A stretch of 64,000 nucleotides of DNA from Bradyrhizobium semiaridum (lineage in GTDB: Bacteria; Pseudomonadota; Alphaproteobacteria; Rhizobiales; Xanthobacteraceae), in the NCBI RefSeq assembly GCF_020329505.1, contig NZ_JAGKJJ010000002.1, positions 186,001-250,000 of the forward strand. Direction: 5' to 3'. Under the pieces are notes generated by a model, which was not told the origin of the DNA, did no database searches, and saw only the letters and a list, made by a program, of their open reading frames with translations. Positions 43,969 through 52,955 of this stretch are shown here, in pieces. Both the position numbers and the translations under genes were made by a program. Every line of letters starts with the position of its first letter. The stretch's first letter is position 1.

Positions 43969-44365
43969 CTTGCGGTCGCCGCGCGGTCGCGGGGGTGCAC
44001 ACGCAGAATCTCGAAAAACAACCCCATGCAAAGGAGGCGGCGGCTGCCGGCGCTCTACATTCGACGCTCCACATTCGACTTGACACGTCGGGCAACTCAG
44101 CGATATTCTTCCAATATTCCGAAATTGCGAGCGGCCAGGTCGAGGTCACGCGCTTGCGACTGCCGTGTACTCCACACAATCTGAAGTCTCTCGTCCTGAA
44201 GCACTCGTCGCGCTGGCCTGCGCGGCTCTGTGCCCAGTTCCATGCGGCGAGCCGAGCTGCCCTCAGCCCGGGTTGCGTCGGCTGGATTGCTGCTTTGCAC
44301 AGGCGATGAAACGATGTGCGGATACCCTGCGTTAGCGGCCAGCAATGCTGGAGCAGGGCGGATCG
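43969..44365. other. Intergenic region before the MscS-type channel gene
   Basis: 397 bases. A slightly AT-richer part near 44085-44135 (AATATTCTTCCAATATTCCGAAATT-like) could hold the promoter of the channel gene. No gene, repeat or RNA structure is evident. Confidence 0.4.
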
Positions 44366-45523
44366 ATGCAAGAGTTCCTGATCGAGTTGGAACACGCCTT
44401 TGGCTGGGTGCCGGATTGGGTGATCGGCCTCGGCCTGATCGTCGGCGCGGTGCTCGTCGCGCTGCTCATTCATTCGATCGCACAGCGCGTGACGCGCCGC
44501 ATTCTGGGCCTGAAGAACCCGGTCGCGACGATGCTGCTCGACCGGACCTCGGGGCCGACGCGGCTGGCGCTGTGCCTCGCAGCCGTCGCGCTGGTGCTGC
44601 CGCTGGCGCCGCTCAGCGACCTGCTGCGGCAAGCGCTCAGTCATTTCTTCGGCGTCGCCGTAATCGCGCTGATCGGCTGGATCCTGATCCGCGCCGTCGA
44701 CATGGTGTCGACGCGATATCTCGACCGATTCCGCCACGATGTCGCCGAGAATTTCCTGGCACGCAAGCACGTCACCCAGGTTCGCGTCTTCAAGCGGGTC
44801 ACGGATACCCTTGTCGTCATCATCGCGGTGTCGACCGCGCTGATGACGTTCGACTCGGTTAGACAATATGGCGTCAGCCTGTTTGCCTCCGCGGGCGCCG
44901 CCGGCCTCATTCTCGGTCTTGCCGCACGGCCGCTGCTCAGCAATCTGATCGCCGGCGTGCAGATCGCGGTCACCCAGCCGATCCGCATCGAGGACGCCGT
45001 TCTGATCGAGAACGAATGGGGCTGGGTCGAGGACATCGCCTCGACCTATGTAGTGATCCGTCTGTGGGACTGGCGGCGCATGGTGGTGCCGCTGTCCCAT
45101 TTCATCGAACGTCCGTTCCAGAACTGGACGCGCGACGCGCAATCGCTGATCGGCACGATCATCCTGCATGTCGATTACAGCGCCGACGTGCCGCGCATCC
45201 GAAAGCGCCTCGAGCAGGCGGCGCGCGAATCCAAGCTGTGGGATGGCGCGGTGGTCAATCTGCAGGTCATCGACACCCATCCGCGCACCATCGAGCTGCG
45301 CGCGCTGGTCAGCGCCCGCAACGCGCCGCAGTCCTGGGACTTGCGCTGCGAGATCCGCGAGAAGCTGCTGGCGTTCATCCGCGACGAGATGCCCGAGGCG
45401 CTGCCGCGCGACCGCGCGCTGCTGGCGCCGGCCGAGGACGACGGCTTCGGCCGAAACTTCCTGCGCCGCGCGCCGACCGCGCGGTCGCGCCGTCACCCAA
45501 CTGAGACAGGCCGCGGACTTTGA
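44366..45523 (+). CDS. Mechanosensitive ion channel family protein (MscS type)
   Basis: 385-residue inner-membrane channel that would release solutes on hypo-osmotic shock. Hydrophobic helices lie at ~13-35, ~65-85, ~95-113 and ~150-168. The pore-lining TM3 is SLFASAGAAGLILGLAARPLLSNLIAGVQIAVTQPI, Ala/Gly-rich as required. The beta domain follows with DAVLIENEWGWVEDIASTYVVIRLWDWRRMVVPLSHF. ATG 44366 follows an AGGGCGG-like box; an ATG 21 bases upstream is also in frame. Confidence 0.9.
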   Translation: MQEFLIELEHAFGWVPDWVIGLGLIVGAVLVALLIHSIAQRVTRRILGLKNPVATMLLDRTSGPTRLALCLAAVALVLPLAPLSDLLRQALSHFFGVAVIALIGWILIRAVDMVSTRYLDRFRHDVAENFLARKHVTQVRVFKRVTDTLVVIIAVSTALMTFDSVRQYGVSLFASAGAAGLILGLAARPLLSNLIAGVQIAVTQPIRIEDAVLIENEWGWVEDIASTYVVIRLWDWRRMVVPLSHFIERPFQNWTRDAQSLIGTIILHVDYSADVPRIRKRLEQAARESKLWDGAVVNLQVIDTHPRTIELRALVSARNAPQSWDLRCEIREKLLAFIRDEMPEALPRDRALLAPAEDDGFGRNFLRRAPTARSRRHPTETGRGL

Positions 45524-45668
45524 CGCAGCCATAACCTGATTGACGCAAGCGGAACAAACGGAGGTCGTTTGGCGGCCAAGTCGTCGTTTGACCCGATCGG
45601 GTCGATCATATCTAATTCTTCATGTCCCAATCAGAAATGCTTAGTGCCTTCGGTGCTAATCCAGCTGC

Positions 45669-45956
45669 ATGAATTGGCTCGCACTTCTCCTATTTGTCGG
45701 CTCGTTTGTGTACTTCCTCCTTCGTGCCAAACGCAGCCACGAACGATCGCTGGAACTTAGGCCAACGGGGATATACCGCTCTCCGCTTTCTTACGCGCGA
45801 ATAGTAATTCTCCTGGCAATTCTCATCCTTATGTTCGGCCCAGCCTACTTGCCTCCCGATCGTTGGGTCCTCGTTGCGTATCTAGCGGTCTGGGCCGTCG
45901 TGCTTGTCGCGGCCTTCTTCGTGCGGCGCGCCCTGAAATGGCGCTACCCGATCTAA
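45669..45956 (+). CDS. Small two-to-three-span membrane protein, unknown function
   Basis: 95 residues: helix 2-18 (WLALLLFVGSFVYFLL), a polar loop with RAKRSHERSLE, helix ~42-61 (ARIVILLAILILMFGPAYLP), helix ~66-86. No family recognised. Base composition is lower in GC than its neighbours, as for the whole 45.5-46.9 kb patch, which hints at acquired DNA. Confidence 0.6.
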   Translation: MNWLALLLFVGSFVYFLLRAKRSHERSLELRPTGIYRSPLSYARIVILLAILILMFGPAYLPPDRWVLVAYLAVWAVVLVAAFFVRRALKWRYPI

Positions 45957-46103
45957 GACGACGACTTCTGCTGTTGGCCGATAGCTGACCGTTGCCCAGA
46001 CCGCTGCAATGTCCGCTTTGGAAAGGGGCCGGTATACATCAAGCGGATTGCCGTGGTCAGCTCTTGACCCGAAGCTGACGATCAGCGCATTTCGCGATGT
46101 TGC

Positions 46104-46553
46104 TCAACGCTTCCCAACTCGGTCGTCACACACGACGACGCAGTAGCTATCGTTGGTATCGTGTATCCAGCCTGATGTACCCGGAGAATTCGTAATGCCG
46201 GGTGGAGGGATATTTGGAATTTCGCATTTTTCAAGTAGACCATGAGAGAAACGCAGCGCTTCAATCTTTGAATTCTGGTCTTTCACGAACCGACAATTTG
46301 CGCGAGTTGAGGTCGAATAGTCACCAATTCCTCGTCCGCAAGTCACGGAGCTGGAACCTCTTACCCCGTCGCCGTGCATCACCGTCACATGATGAAGTCC
46401 CATATTTGGCTGAAAAGTCCACTCTCGACTATCGACGCTAAACGATGCTTGTGGAATTTGCAGTCGGGTCGGACACCGCAACTCTCCAGCGGTCGCAGAG
46501 ATTAAAGCCGTTCCGCCCCAGCCGATGAGAAATATGACCGATACTAGCTTCAT
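46104..46553 (-). CDS. Small secreted cysteine-containing protein, unknown function
   Basis: 149 residues. Signal peptide 1-22 (VSVIFLIGWGGTALISATAGE). The mature part has six Cys (e.g. LRCPTRLQIPQASF, VTCGRGIGDYS, NCRFVKDQ, KCEIPNIPPPG, YCVVVCDD), fitting disulfides in the periplasm. The CP...I start and overall plan resemble small STY0301-type proteins, though this is only a resemblance. Lower GC than surrounding genes. Start ATG 46553 chosen over one 12 bases upstream. Confidence 0.55.
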   Translation of the reverse strand: MKLVSVIFLIGWGGTALISATAGELRCPTRLQIPQASFSVDSREWTFQPNMGLHHVTVMHGDGVRGSSSVTCGRGIGDYSTSTRANCRFVKDQNSKIEALRFSHGLLEKCEIPNIPPPGITNSPGTSGWIHDTNDSYCVVVCDDRVGKR

Positions 46554-46869
46554 GTGAGCCCCCATACCGCCAGCTCTGCATGTGGGGTCGGATTTCTTCC
46601 AACGCTTGGACGCACGGCAGATAAGCTACCAATTCGGAACAGGTCAGTAGCAAACAACCATTTAAATGTGTGCGTGTGTGCAGCAAATGTCGGCTTTTGG
46701 CCCTTTGCTGACGTTGCAGCGACGTCTGCCGACCGTCCGCTTTTGACCCGTTGCAGAAGTCGAGCCTGCTTCATTCAAAATTCTCAATTCAGGCGTAGCC
46801 GTGGCTGAACGAAGCAAGTTGAACGCCAGTTCGCGGCCAGCAATGCTTCTGGCCCAGACCGAACTCAAG
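46554..46869. repeat. Degenerate repeat-rich intergenic patch
   Basis: 316 bases without a gene. Contains two related segments, AATGTCGGCTTTTGGCCC (from 46685) and ACCGTCCGCTTTTGACCC (from 46732), and a third relative AATGTCCGCTTTGG lies near 46008-46021. These resemble the ATGTCCGCTTTTGACCC motifs often scattered in Bradyrhizobium and Rhodopseudomonas genomes (from memory). With the small genes here they mark a decayed, probably acquired, segment. Confidence 0.5.
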
Positions 46870-48033
46870 CTACGTAGACGTATCCTTCTCCGCCCTGAGT
46901 GCGATCAGCGCCAGCAGCGCGGCCAAACTCAGACCTGATGTGACTGCCAGCGTATAGCCGCCCAACGGTGAAATCAAAAAGCCGAATAGCAGAGGCGCGA
47001 GCGCCTGCGACAGGCGTGATGGCGCGCCGAGCAGTCCCAGGCGATAGCCGTAATCCTTCGGCCCGAATATCGCCAGCGGCAATGTGCCGCGCGCAATCGT
47101 CAGGATGCCGTTTCCAGCGCCGTGCAACAACGCGAATACGCCCGCGAAGCCACCGCCGAAAAGGCCGATCACGCAGGCGCCCAAAGGGTGCGTGATGCAG
47201 GCCAGGCGCGCCGACCAGAGTGGATGGAAACGCGTCAGCAGGCTCGCTTCGACAATGCGCGCCGCCACCTGCGCCGGGCCGATCAGCGCGCCAGCTGCAA
47301 TTGCCTGCGCATGTGTCGTGCCCAACGCCTCAAGGATGCGCGGCAGGTGGACCGCCATCGCCGACGTGACGCTCCAGGCCGCCGCGAAAGCAAAGGCAAG
47401 CAATACCATCGCGCGGTCGATCGGAATACGCGGCTTTGCCGTGTCGGCCGCGACCCGATGCTCCCCGTTCAGTTCGGGAATCAGGAAACCGTTGAGCGGA
47501 AGGCAAATCAGGATGTGCGCAGCCGCCCAGCCGAAGCAGGTCCAGCGCCAACCGATGGTTGCCAGTCCCCACGCGCTGAGCGGCCAGCCGATCGTGCTGG
47601 CAAACCCCGCGATCAAAGTAATGCCGGTGATGGAGCGGCGGGCCGCGGTGCCGTAGATGCGCCCGAGTGCGGCAAAGGCCGCATCATACAGACCGAGGCC
47701 CATGCCAACGCCGAGCAACAGCCAGCTTGCAGTCATCAGCGCACCGCCCTGCGCCAGCCCAAGGAGGACCAGGCCGGCGGCCAGAACGAGGTTGGATGCA
47801 CAGAGCACTTCGCGCCCGCCCATGCGGTCGATCTGACGGCCAACGCGGGGGCCGAGCAGTCCGGAGATCACCAGCGCCATCGAGAACGCGGCGAAAAGCC
47901 AGTTGGTCGAGATGCCGAGGTCTCGCGCGATCGGGTCCGCGAGAATGGCGGGCAGATAATAGCTCGACGCCCATGCCAACGTCTGCGTGGTACCGAGCGC
48001 GACGATCAGAACGTTGTCCGCACGGCGGCTCAT
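46870..48033 (-). CDS. MFS transporter linked to the arsenic operon
   Basis: 387 residues, 12 predicted helices. Seen: TTQTLAWASSYYLPAILADPIA, LLGPRVGRQIDRMGGREVL (MFS loop 2-3 motif), and a C-terminal half with GAGNGILTIARGTLPLAIFGPKDYGYRLG. Its start overlaps the arsC stop (ATGA), so it is the last gene of arsR-aqpS-arsC-MFS. It occupies the place of arsH or an arsenite pump in related operons. It may export arsenite or an organoarsenical, as some ars-linked MFS proteins do; substrate is inferred from position only. Confidence 0.85.
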   Translation of the reverse strand: MSRRADNVLIVALGTTQTLAWASSYYLPAILADPIARDLGISTNWLFAAFSMALVISGLLGPRVGRQIDRMGGREVLCASNLVLAAGLVLLGLAQGGALMTASWLLLGVGMGLGLYDAAFAALGRIYGTAARRSITGITLIAGFASTIGWPLSAWGLATIGWRWTCFGWAAAHILICLPLNGFLIPELNGEHRVAADTAKPRIPIDRAMVLLAFAFAAAWSVTSAMAVHLPRILEALGTTHAQAIAAGALIGPAQVAARIVEASLLTRFHPLWSARLACITHPLGACVIGLFGGGFAGVFALLHGAGNGILTIARGTLPLAIFGPKDYGYRLGLLGAPSRLSQALAPLLFGFLISPLGGYTLAVTSGLSLAALLALIALRAEKDTST

Positions 48034-48455
48034 CCAGCGCGCGGTCCCGCAGCCTTGGGCGAAACCACTTCTCCGTCTTCCTTGACGAATTCGCCGATGT
48101 CGGCCACCGCGAGGAGATCAAGCACCGCCTCGGACGGACGGCACAACTTCACACCCTTTGGGGAAACCACGATCGGCCGGTTGATCAGGATCGGATGCGC
48201 CATCATGAAATCGATCAGTTCGTCGTCGCTCCATTTCGGATTGGCAAGATCGAGCGCGGCATACGGCGTGCCCTTCTCGCGAAGCAAGGCCCGCGGCGTC
48301 ACGCCCATCGCCGCGATCAGCGCGATCAGCGTCTCGCGCGAAGGAGGCGTCTTGAGGTATTCGATGATCTCGGGCTCCTCGCCACTCTGGCGGATCATCG
48401 CCAAGGTGTTGCGCGATGTGCCGCAGTCGGGATTGTGATAGATCGTGATCGTCAT
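48030..48455 (-). CDS. arsC: Arsenate reductase (glutaredoxin-coupled)
   Basis: Reduces arsenate to arsenite with glutathione/glutaredoxin in the cytosol. 141 residues. Catalytic Cys11 is in IYHNPDCGTSRN. LLREKGTPYAAL and HPILINRPIVVSPKGVKLCRPSEAV carry the arginines that bind arsenate. The ATG at 48455 overlaps the aqpS stop by 4 bases and the end overlaps the MFS start by 4, so three genes are translationally coupled. Product arsenite would leave by AqpS. Confidence 0.95.
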   Translation of the reverse strand: MTITIYHNPDCGTSRNTLAMIRQSGEEPEIIEYLKTPPSRETLIALIAAMGVTPRALLREKGTPYAALDLANPKWSDDELIDFMMAHPILINRPIVVSPKGVKLCRPSEAVLDLLAVADIGEFVKEDGEVVSPKAAGPRAG

Positions 48456-49138
48456 CGGATTGCTTCCCTGGTGGTTTCGGCGCCGCGCAGCAGCCACGTC
48501 ATGAACGCGAGCGCGACCATGGCTCCGACAATTTCGGCGACGATGAAGCCCGGTAGATCCTGCACGCGGATGCCGGAGAATGTGTTGGTCAGCGATCGCG
48601 CGATCGCGACGGCCGGATTGGCGAAAGACGTGGACGCGGTGAACCAGTACGCCGCCGTGATGTAGAGCCCGACCAGCCATGGAATTGCGGTCTCGCGAAA
48701 CCGGAGGCCGCCGATGATCGTCGCGACCAGGCCGAACGCGGCAACGAATTCCGCAAACCACTGCGGAAACCCGGTCCTGGCCTTTGCGGAGAACTCCAGG
48801 AGCGGCAGGCCGAACATGGCATGCGCAACGATCGCGCCGAGGATTCCCCCGAGCACCTGCGCTGCGATGTATTGCGCGGCGTGTGGCGGGCGGAACTCGC
48901 CCTTGAGCGTGAACACGAGTGTGACCGCGGGATTGAAATGCGCGCCTGAGATCGGCCCGAGAATCGTGATCAGTACCACCAGGATGGCGCCGGTGGGGAG
49001 GGTGTTGCCGAGCAGCGCCAGCGCCACGTCCCTTGTCAAGGTCTCGGCCATGATGCCGGAGCCGACGACCGTCGCGACCAGCAGCAGCGTGCCAAAACCC
49101 TCGGCCGCAAGGCGTCTTGATAGGTCGAAGCCGCGCAT
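48452..49138 (-). CDS. aqpS: Aquaglyceroporin AqpS (arsenite channel)
   Basis: 228-residue MIP-family channel with six helices. The two half-helix motifs are SGAHFNPAVT (NPA at 69-71) and SFANPAVA (NPA at 174-176). In Sinorhizobium meliloti AqpS replaces ArsB and lets arsenite made by ArsC flow out; the arsR-aqpS-arsC order here is the same. The start shares one base with the arsR stop (TGATG). An in-frame extension upstream into arsR is not used. Confidence 0.93.
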   Translation of the reverse strand: MRGFDLSRRLAAEGFGTLLLVATVVGSGIMAETLTRDVALALLGNTLPTGAILVVLITILGPISGAHFNPAVTLVFTLKGEFRPPHAAQYIAAQVLGGILGAIVAHAMFGLPLLEFSAKARTGFPQWFAEFVAAFGLVATIIGGLRFRETAIPWLVGLYITAAYWFTASTSFANPAVAIARSLTNTFSGIRVQDLPGFIVAEIVGAMVALAFMTWLLRGAETTREAIR

Positions 49139-49497
49139 CAGGCCCGCGCCTTCTTCCTGGCCGCAGAGGGCCCGCACTGCGCATCGGCGAGGGCCGGGGC
49201 GCAGATTTCCGGGTGGCCCGCGCAGCAATCCTTCATCAGGAACGCAATGAGATCACGCAGGCCGGTGAAGTCCGCTGAGTAGATGATCGAGCGCGCCTCG
49301 CGACGCGGCACAATCATGCCCGCATGCTCGAGGTCCTTCAGATGGAAGGAGACGTTGGACGGCGACACCGCGACCGCCTCGGCAATCGCCCCGGCCGCCA
49401 TTCCATCGGGACCGGCCTGGACCAGCAACCGCACGATCCGTAGCCGCGTTTCCTGCGACAGCGCGGCGAACGCGGTCCGGGCTTGACGCTCCTCCAT
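49138..49497 (-). CDS. arsR: Arsenic-responsive repressor ArsR
   Basis: 119-residue SmtB/ArsR winged-helix repressor. DNA-binding region ~35-65 (AGAIAEAVAVSPSNVSFHLKDLEHAGMIVP). As(III)-binding cysteines lie after the DNA-binding domain as Cys91-Cys92 and Cys99 in KDCCAGHPEICAP, the site position seen in rhizobial/Agrobacterium ArsR rather than the E. coli type. It probably controls the aqpS-arsC-MFS genes and the divergent DUF6428 gene 49 bp away. No perfect palindrome stands out in that gap, which contains the imperfect TACAATTCAACAATCATTGAA. Confidence 0.93.
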   Translation of the reverse strand: MEERQARTAFAALSQETRLRIVRLLVQAGPDGMAAGAIAEAVAVSPSNVSFHLKDLEHAGMIVPRREARSIIYSADFTGLRDLIAFLMKDCCAGHPEICAPALADAQCGPSAARKKARA

Positions 49498-49546
49498 CTT
49501 TCGATAATCCTACAATTCAACAATCATTGAAACGAGGATAGCAGCC

Positions 49547-50074
49547 ATGAACTCGCTTGCCAAGAGCCGATCGGTCGTCGGCGCCCTGTTGCCGGTGGAG
49601 GAACTGTCGTCTGATGTACTGCTTTCCGGCCTTGAGGCGCACCAGGAGAAGCCGCTGATCTTCAATTACGAGGGGCGTGACGTCCGCCCGAGCTACCACG
49701 TCACCGAAGTGAAAACCGGTTCGTTCAGAGGGCTCGACTGCGGCGCAAACCCTGAGAGCTGGAGCGAGACCTTCATCCAGCTCTGGGACATCGAGGAGGA
49801 AAATCGGGGCCATATGCCGGCTGGCAAGTTCCTTGCAATCATCCGCAAGGTTGATGAGGCCGTCGGCTTCGATCCGCAAGCCAGGCTGACCTTCGAGGTG
49901 AGCGACGGCGTGAGGCCAATGCAAATCTATCGTGCGGAGCGCCTGGCGGTGGATGACAGCGCGATCCGCGTTTATCTGTCGGCGCGTCCGTCGAGCTGCA
50001 AGCCGCGTGACCGATGGCTGCAGGAACAGCAGGCCTGCTGCGCGCCGAAGGCCAAGCAACCTTGTTGTGGTTGA
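49547..50074 (+). CDS. DUF6428 family protein linked to arsenic genes
   Basis: 175 residues. The central LIFNYEGRDVRPSYHVTEVKTGSFRGLDCGANPESWSETFIQLWD is diagnostic for DUF6428. The C-terminus holds a Cys-rich tail: SSCKPR, then QQACCAPK and QPCCG, six Cys in the last ~28 residues. Such a tail could bind arsenite or another soft metal. Function unknown. Divergent from arsR with only 49 bp between, so it is likely part of the arsenic response. Confidence 0.85.
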   Translation: MNSLAKSRSVVGALLPVEELSSDVLLSGLEAHQEKPLIFNYEGRDVRPSYHVTEVKTGSFRGLDCGANPESWSETFIQLWDIEEENRGHMPAGKFLAIIRKVDEAVGFDPQARLTFEVSDGVRPMQIYRAERLAVDDSAIRVYLSARPSSCKPRDRWLQEQQACCAPKAKQPCCG

Positions 50075-50256
50075 TGTAGCCCCGGCGCAATGACGGCGGC
50101 CCTGTCGTTGGGTACTGGCCCTTCGCGATGAACCGGACGTTTCCCGGTTCGGTCGCCGTGGCGGCTGTTGACCGATAGGCCGCTCCGGCTTCACCTCCGC
50201 ATCCGGAAGCGATCACCGCTTCCCGCGGAATGCGATCCGCTTGGCGCGATCGCTGT

Positions 50257-50535
50257 TCACCACCAGTATGGCCACCGCCATGCCTCGTAGCGCACCCATG
50301 ACGACTCCAAAGGCGGACCATATGGATCGACCCGGTCGTCTTCAGGGCGATAGCGATATCGTGGAACAACATTATAGTCCCAGGGAGTCGGTGTTATCAC
50401 TGGGGTCTGGATAATCACGCGCCTTGGTTCATGAACGACATGTGCCCTCCGCGTCCGGGCTTCAGCACCGGAAGTCCCGAGGTTGCACAGCACCAGGGCC
50501 GCTCCGAGAGCGCACGCAACTGTTATTTTTTTCAT
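50257..50535 (-). CDS. Small secreted basic/aromatic protein, unknown function
   Basis: 92 residues. Signal peptide 1-25 (KKITVACALGAALVLCNLGTSGAEA). The mature part is rich in Arg, Pro, Tyr and Trp (EPRRVIIQTPVITPTPWDYNVVPRYRYRPEDDRVDPYGPP, ending YEAWRWPYWW). Similar short proteins are common in Bradyrhizobium but uncharacterised. ATG 50535 follows AAGGAGG at ideal spacing, making the gene convincing. Confidence 0.7.
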   Translation of the reverse strand: MKKITVACALGAALVLCNLGTSGAEARTRRAHVVHEPRRVIIQTPVITPTPWDYNVVPRYRYRPEDDRVDPYGPPLESSWVRYEAWRWPYWW

Positions 50536-50726
50536 GCATCGGCCTCCTTGCCTGAGAGTGCAAAAGGACTCGAAGCAAGGCAAGCTAATTCGCTGTCGGC
50601 TTGGTTGAAAGATTGCTGATGTCCCGTGCGACAATAGCGCGGCCGCATGGCCTCGATCAGTCATAAAGCAACAACCGAGACAGCCTTCGCCGCATCGCGC
50701 GGCTTATGAATGGACGCGTCGCGTCC

Positions 50727-52259
50727 TCAATGCCCGGCCATGTGCCGGCCGATCTCGGTGAGGTCGGCCTCGCTGGCGCTGATATCGTGCACGAATTCGC
50801 CGTGGAACATCACCACCAGGCGATCCGACAATTCCAGGAGCTCGTCAAGGTCCTCGCTGACCAGCAACACCGCGGCGCCGCGGTTGCGTGCGGCCATGAT
50901 CTCGGCGTGGATCTGCGCCACCGCGGCGAAGTCGAGGCCGAAGCAGGGATTGGCGGCGATCAGGACCTCGACGTCGCCGGAGAGCTCGCGCGCCAGCACG
51001 GCGCGCTGCACATTGCCGCCCGACAGCGCGGCGATAGGCGTCTCCGGCGTGCGGGTCTTGATCTTGTAGCGGTTGATCTTGCGCATCGCGTCGTTGCGGA
51101 AGGCCGAGCGGTTCAGCCACCAGCCGCCACGCGCGAACGGGGCGCGGTCGAATTCGCGGAACGCGATATTGTCGGCGACGCTCATGCCGCCGACGCAGGC
51201 GTTCTTCAGCGGCTCCTCCGGCAGCAGCGACATCTTGTGGCGGCGCATCTCTTCGCGGCTCGCGGCATAGACCTCTCCCTGGACGCGGATCACGCCGCTC
51301 TCGGCCTCGCGCTGCCCGGCCAGCACCTCGACGAGCTGGCGCTGGCCGTTACCGGAGACGCCGGCGATGCCGACGATCTCGCCGCTCTTCACGGTCAGCG
51401 ACACGCCGTGCACCGCGATCGCGCCGGCGTCGTCGCGCGCGGTCAGCCTGTCGAGCTCGAGCCGCGGCGCGCCGGTCTCGCCGGTGCGCGGCGGCTGTAC
51501 GGTCAATTGCTCGGCGCCGATCATGGTGCGGGCCATCTCGTCGGGCGTGAGCTCCGAGACCTTGCCGGTGCCGGCGAGCTTGCCGCGGCGCAGGATCGTC
51601 ACCTCGTCGGCGAAGGCCATCACCTCGCGGAACTTGTGCGTGATCATCAAGATGGTCAATTCGCCCGCGATCACCATGGCGCGCAGCATGCCGAGCACCT
51701 CGTCGGCTTCGCCCGGCGTCAGCACCGAGGTCGGCTCGTCCAGGATCAGGAAGCGGCGCTTTAGATAGAGCTGCTTGAGGATCTCGCATTTCTGCCGTTC
51801 GCCGGCCGAGACGTCGGCGACCTTGGCATCGAGCGGCACCTTGAACGGCATCCGCGACAGGAAGGCTTCGAGCTCCTTCTTCTCCTTGCGCCAGTCGACC
51901 ACGGCCGGCACGTCGTCGCGCGCCAGCACCAGGTTTTCGGCGACGGTCATCGCGGGGACCAGCGTGAAGTGCTGATAGACCATGCCGAGGCCGAGCGCGT
52001 GGGCGTCCTTCGGATTGGCGATCGCCTGCTCGCGGCCGCCGACCAGGATGTCGCCCTCGGTGGCGTGGTAATAGCCCATGATGCATTTGACGAGCGTGCT
52101 CTTGCCGGCGCCGTTCTCGCCGAGCAGCGCGTGGAACGAGCCGGGCCGCACCTTGAGCTCGACATTGTCGAGCGCCGTGAAATCGCCGAACCGCATCGTC
52201 ATCGCGATGGCGTCGACGCCGAACGCGCCTGACGGAGCCGCCGGCTCGCCGATGATCAC
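50727..52259 (-). CDS. ABC importer ATPase with two nucleotide-binding domains (BMP/nucleoside type)
   Basis: 510 residues, powering the permeases encoded upstream. NBD1 (~15-240) is complete: GENGAGKST Walker [10 protein letters not shown] signature, [11 protein letters not shown]alker B. NBD2 (~260-500) is degenerate: [12 protein letters not shown] in place of Walker [14 protein letters not shown] signature, and [10 protein letters not shown] where Walker B Glu is lost. This asymmetry is usual for RbsA/YufO-like proteins. GTG start at 52259 overlaps the stop of the hydrolase gene (GTGA), so it is translated together with it. Last gene of the operon. Confidence 0.93.
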   Translation of the reverse strand: MIIGEPAAPSGAFGVDAIAMTMRFGDFTALDNVELKVRPGSFHALLGENGAGKSTLVKCIMGYYHATEGDILVGGREQAIANPKDAHALGLGMVYQHFTLVPAMTVAENLVLARDDVPAVVDWRKEKKELEAFLSRMPFKVPLDAKVADVSAGERQKCEILKQLYLKRRFLILDEPTSVLTPGEADEVLGMLRAMVIAGELTILMITHKFREVMAFADEVTILRRGKLAGTGKVSELTPDEMARTMIGAEQLTVQPPRTGETGAPRLELDRLTARDDAGAIAVHGVSLTVKSGEIVGIAGVSGNGQRQLVEVLAGQREAESGVIRVQGEVYAASREEMRRHKMSLLPEEPLKNACVGGMSVADNIAFREFDRAPFARGGWWLNRSAFRNDAMRKINRYKIKTRTPETPIAALSGGNVQRAVLARELSGDVEVLIAANPCFGLDFAAVAQIHAEIMAARNRGAAVLLVSEDLDELLELSDRLVVMFHGEFVHDISASEADLTEIGRHMAGH

Positions 52260-52939
52260 GACAGCGCCCCGATCAGGTCGGCGGATTTTGCCACCGTGCC
52301 GAACACGCCGCCCTGCATCTTGATCATCTTCAGCGCGTGGTCGTGATTGCTCTTGTCGGTCGCGCCGCAGCAATCCTCGACCAGCACGCATTCGAAGCCG
52401 CGGTCGTTGGCCTCGCGCATCGTGGTGTGGACGCAGACGTCGGTGGTGATGCCGGTCAGCACGATGTTCTCGATGCCGCGCAGCCGCAGCATCAGTTCGA
52501 GGTCGGTGGCGCAGAACGAGCCCTTGCCGGGCTTGTCGATGATGGGCTCGCCCGGCAGCGGCGCGAGATCGGGAATGATCTCCCAGCCGGGCTCGCCGCG
52601 CACCAGGATGCGGCCGCAGGGGCCGGGATCGCCGATACCGGCGCCGATCTGCCGCGAGCGCCAACGCTTGTTGGCGGGAAGATCGGCGAGGTCAGGCCGA
52701 TGGCCCTCGCGGGTATGGATGATGTGAAAGCCCTGCGCGCGCATCACCGCCAGCAGCTTCTTGATCGGCTCGATCGGGGCGCGGGTCAGCGACAGATCGT
52801 AGCCCATCTTGTCGACATAGCCGCCGACGCCGCAGAAATCGGTCTGCATGTCGATGATGATGAGCGCGGTGTTCTGCGGGCGCAGGTCGCCATTGTAGGG
52901 CCAGGCGTAGGGCTCGGACTTGATGAAGCGCTCGGGCAT
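52256..52939 (-). CDS. biuH: Biuret hydrolase-like cysteine hydrolase (isochorismatase family)
   Basis: 227 residues. Predicted to hydrolyse biuret to allophanate and ammonia. The triad Asp30 (IIIDMQTDF), Lys136 ([10 protein letters not shown]) and Cys169 ([11 protein letters not shown]) matches the published Rhizobium leguminosarum BiuH triad D36/K142/C175 with a constant offset of six. [18 protein letters not shown] and [14 protein letters not shown] also agree with that enzyme as I remember it. It is embedded between a permease gene (16-bp gap) and the ATPase gene (4-bp overlap), so the transporter probably delivers its substrate. Allophanate hydrolase is not in the window. A related ureido amidase is the alternative. 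Confidence 0.78.
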   Translation of the reverse strand: MPERFIKSEPYAWPYNGDLRPQNTALIIIDMQTDFCGVGGYVDKMGYDLSLTRAPIEPIKKLLAVMRAQGFHIIHTREGHRPDLADLPANKRWRSRQIGAGIGDPGPCGRILVRGEPGWEIIPDLAPLPGEPIIDKPGKGSFCATDLELMLRLRGIENIVLTGITTDVCVHTTMREANDRGFECVLVEDCCGATDKSNHDHALKMIKMQGGVFGTVAKSADLIGALS

Positions 52940-52955
52940 GGGACTCTCGCAAAGC

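Noticed and set aside
48030..49184. A single 384-codon protein fusing aqpS-region sequence with ArsC
   Set aside because: The first part is the aqpS gene in the wrong frame. Only the portion from the ATG at 48455 is conserved, so ArsC is a separate 141-residue protein.
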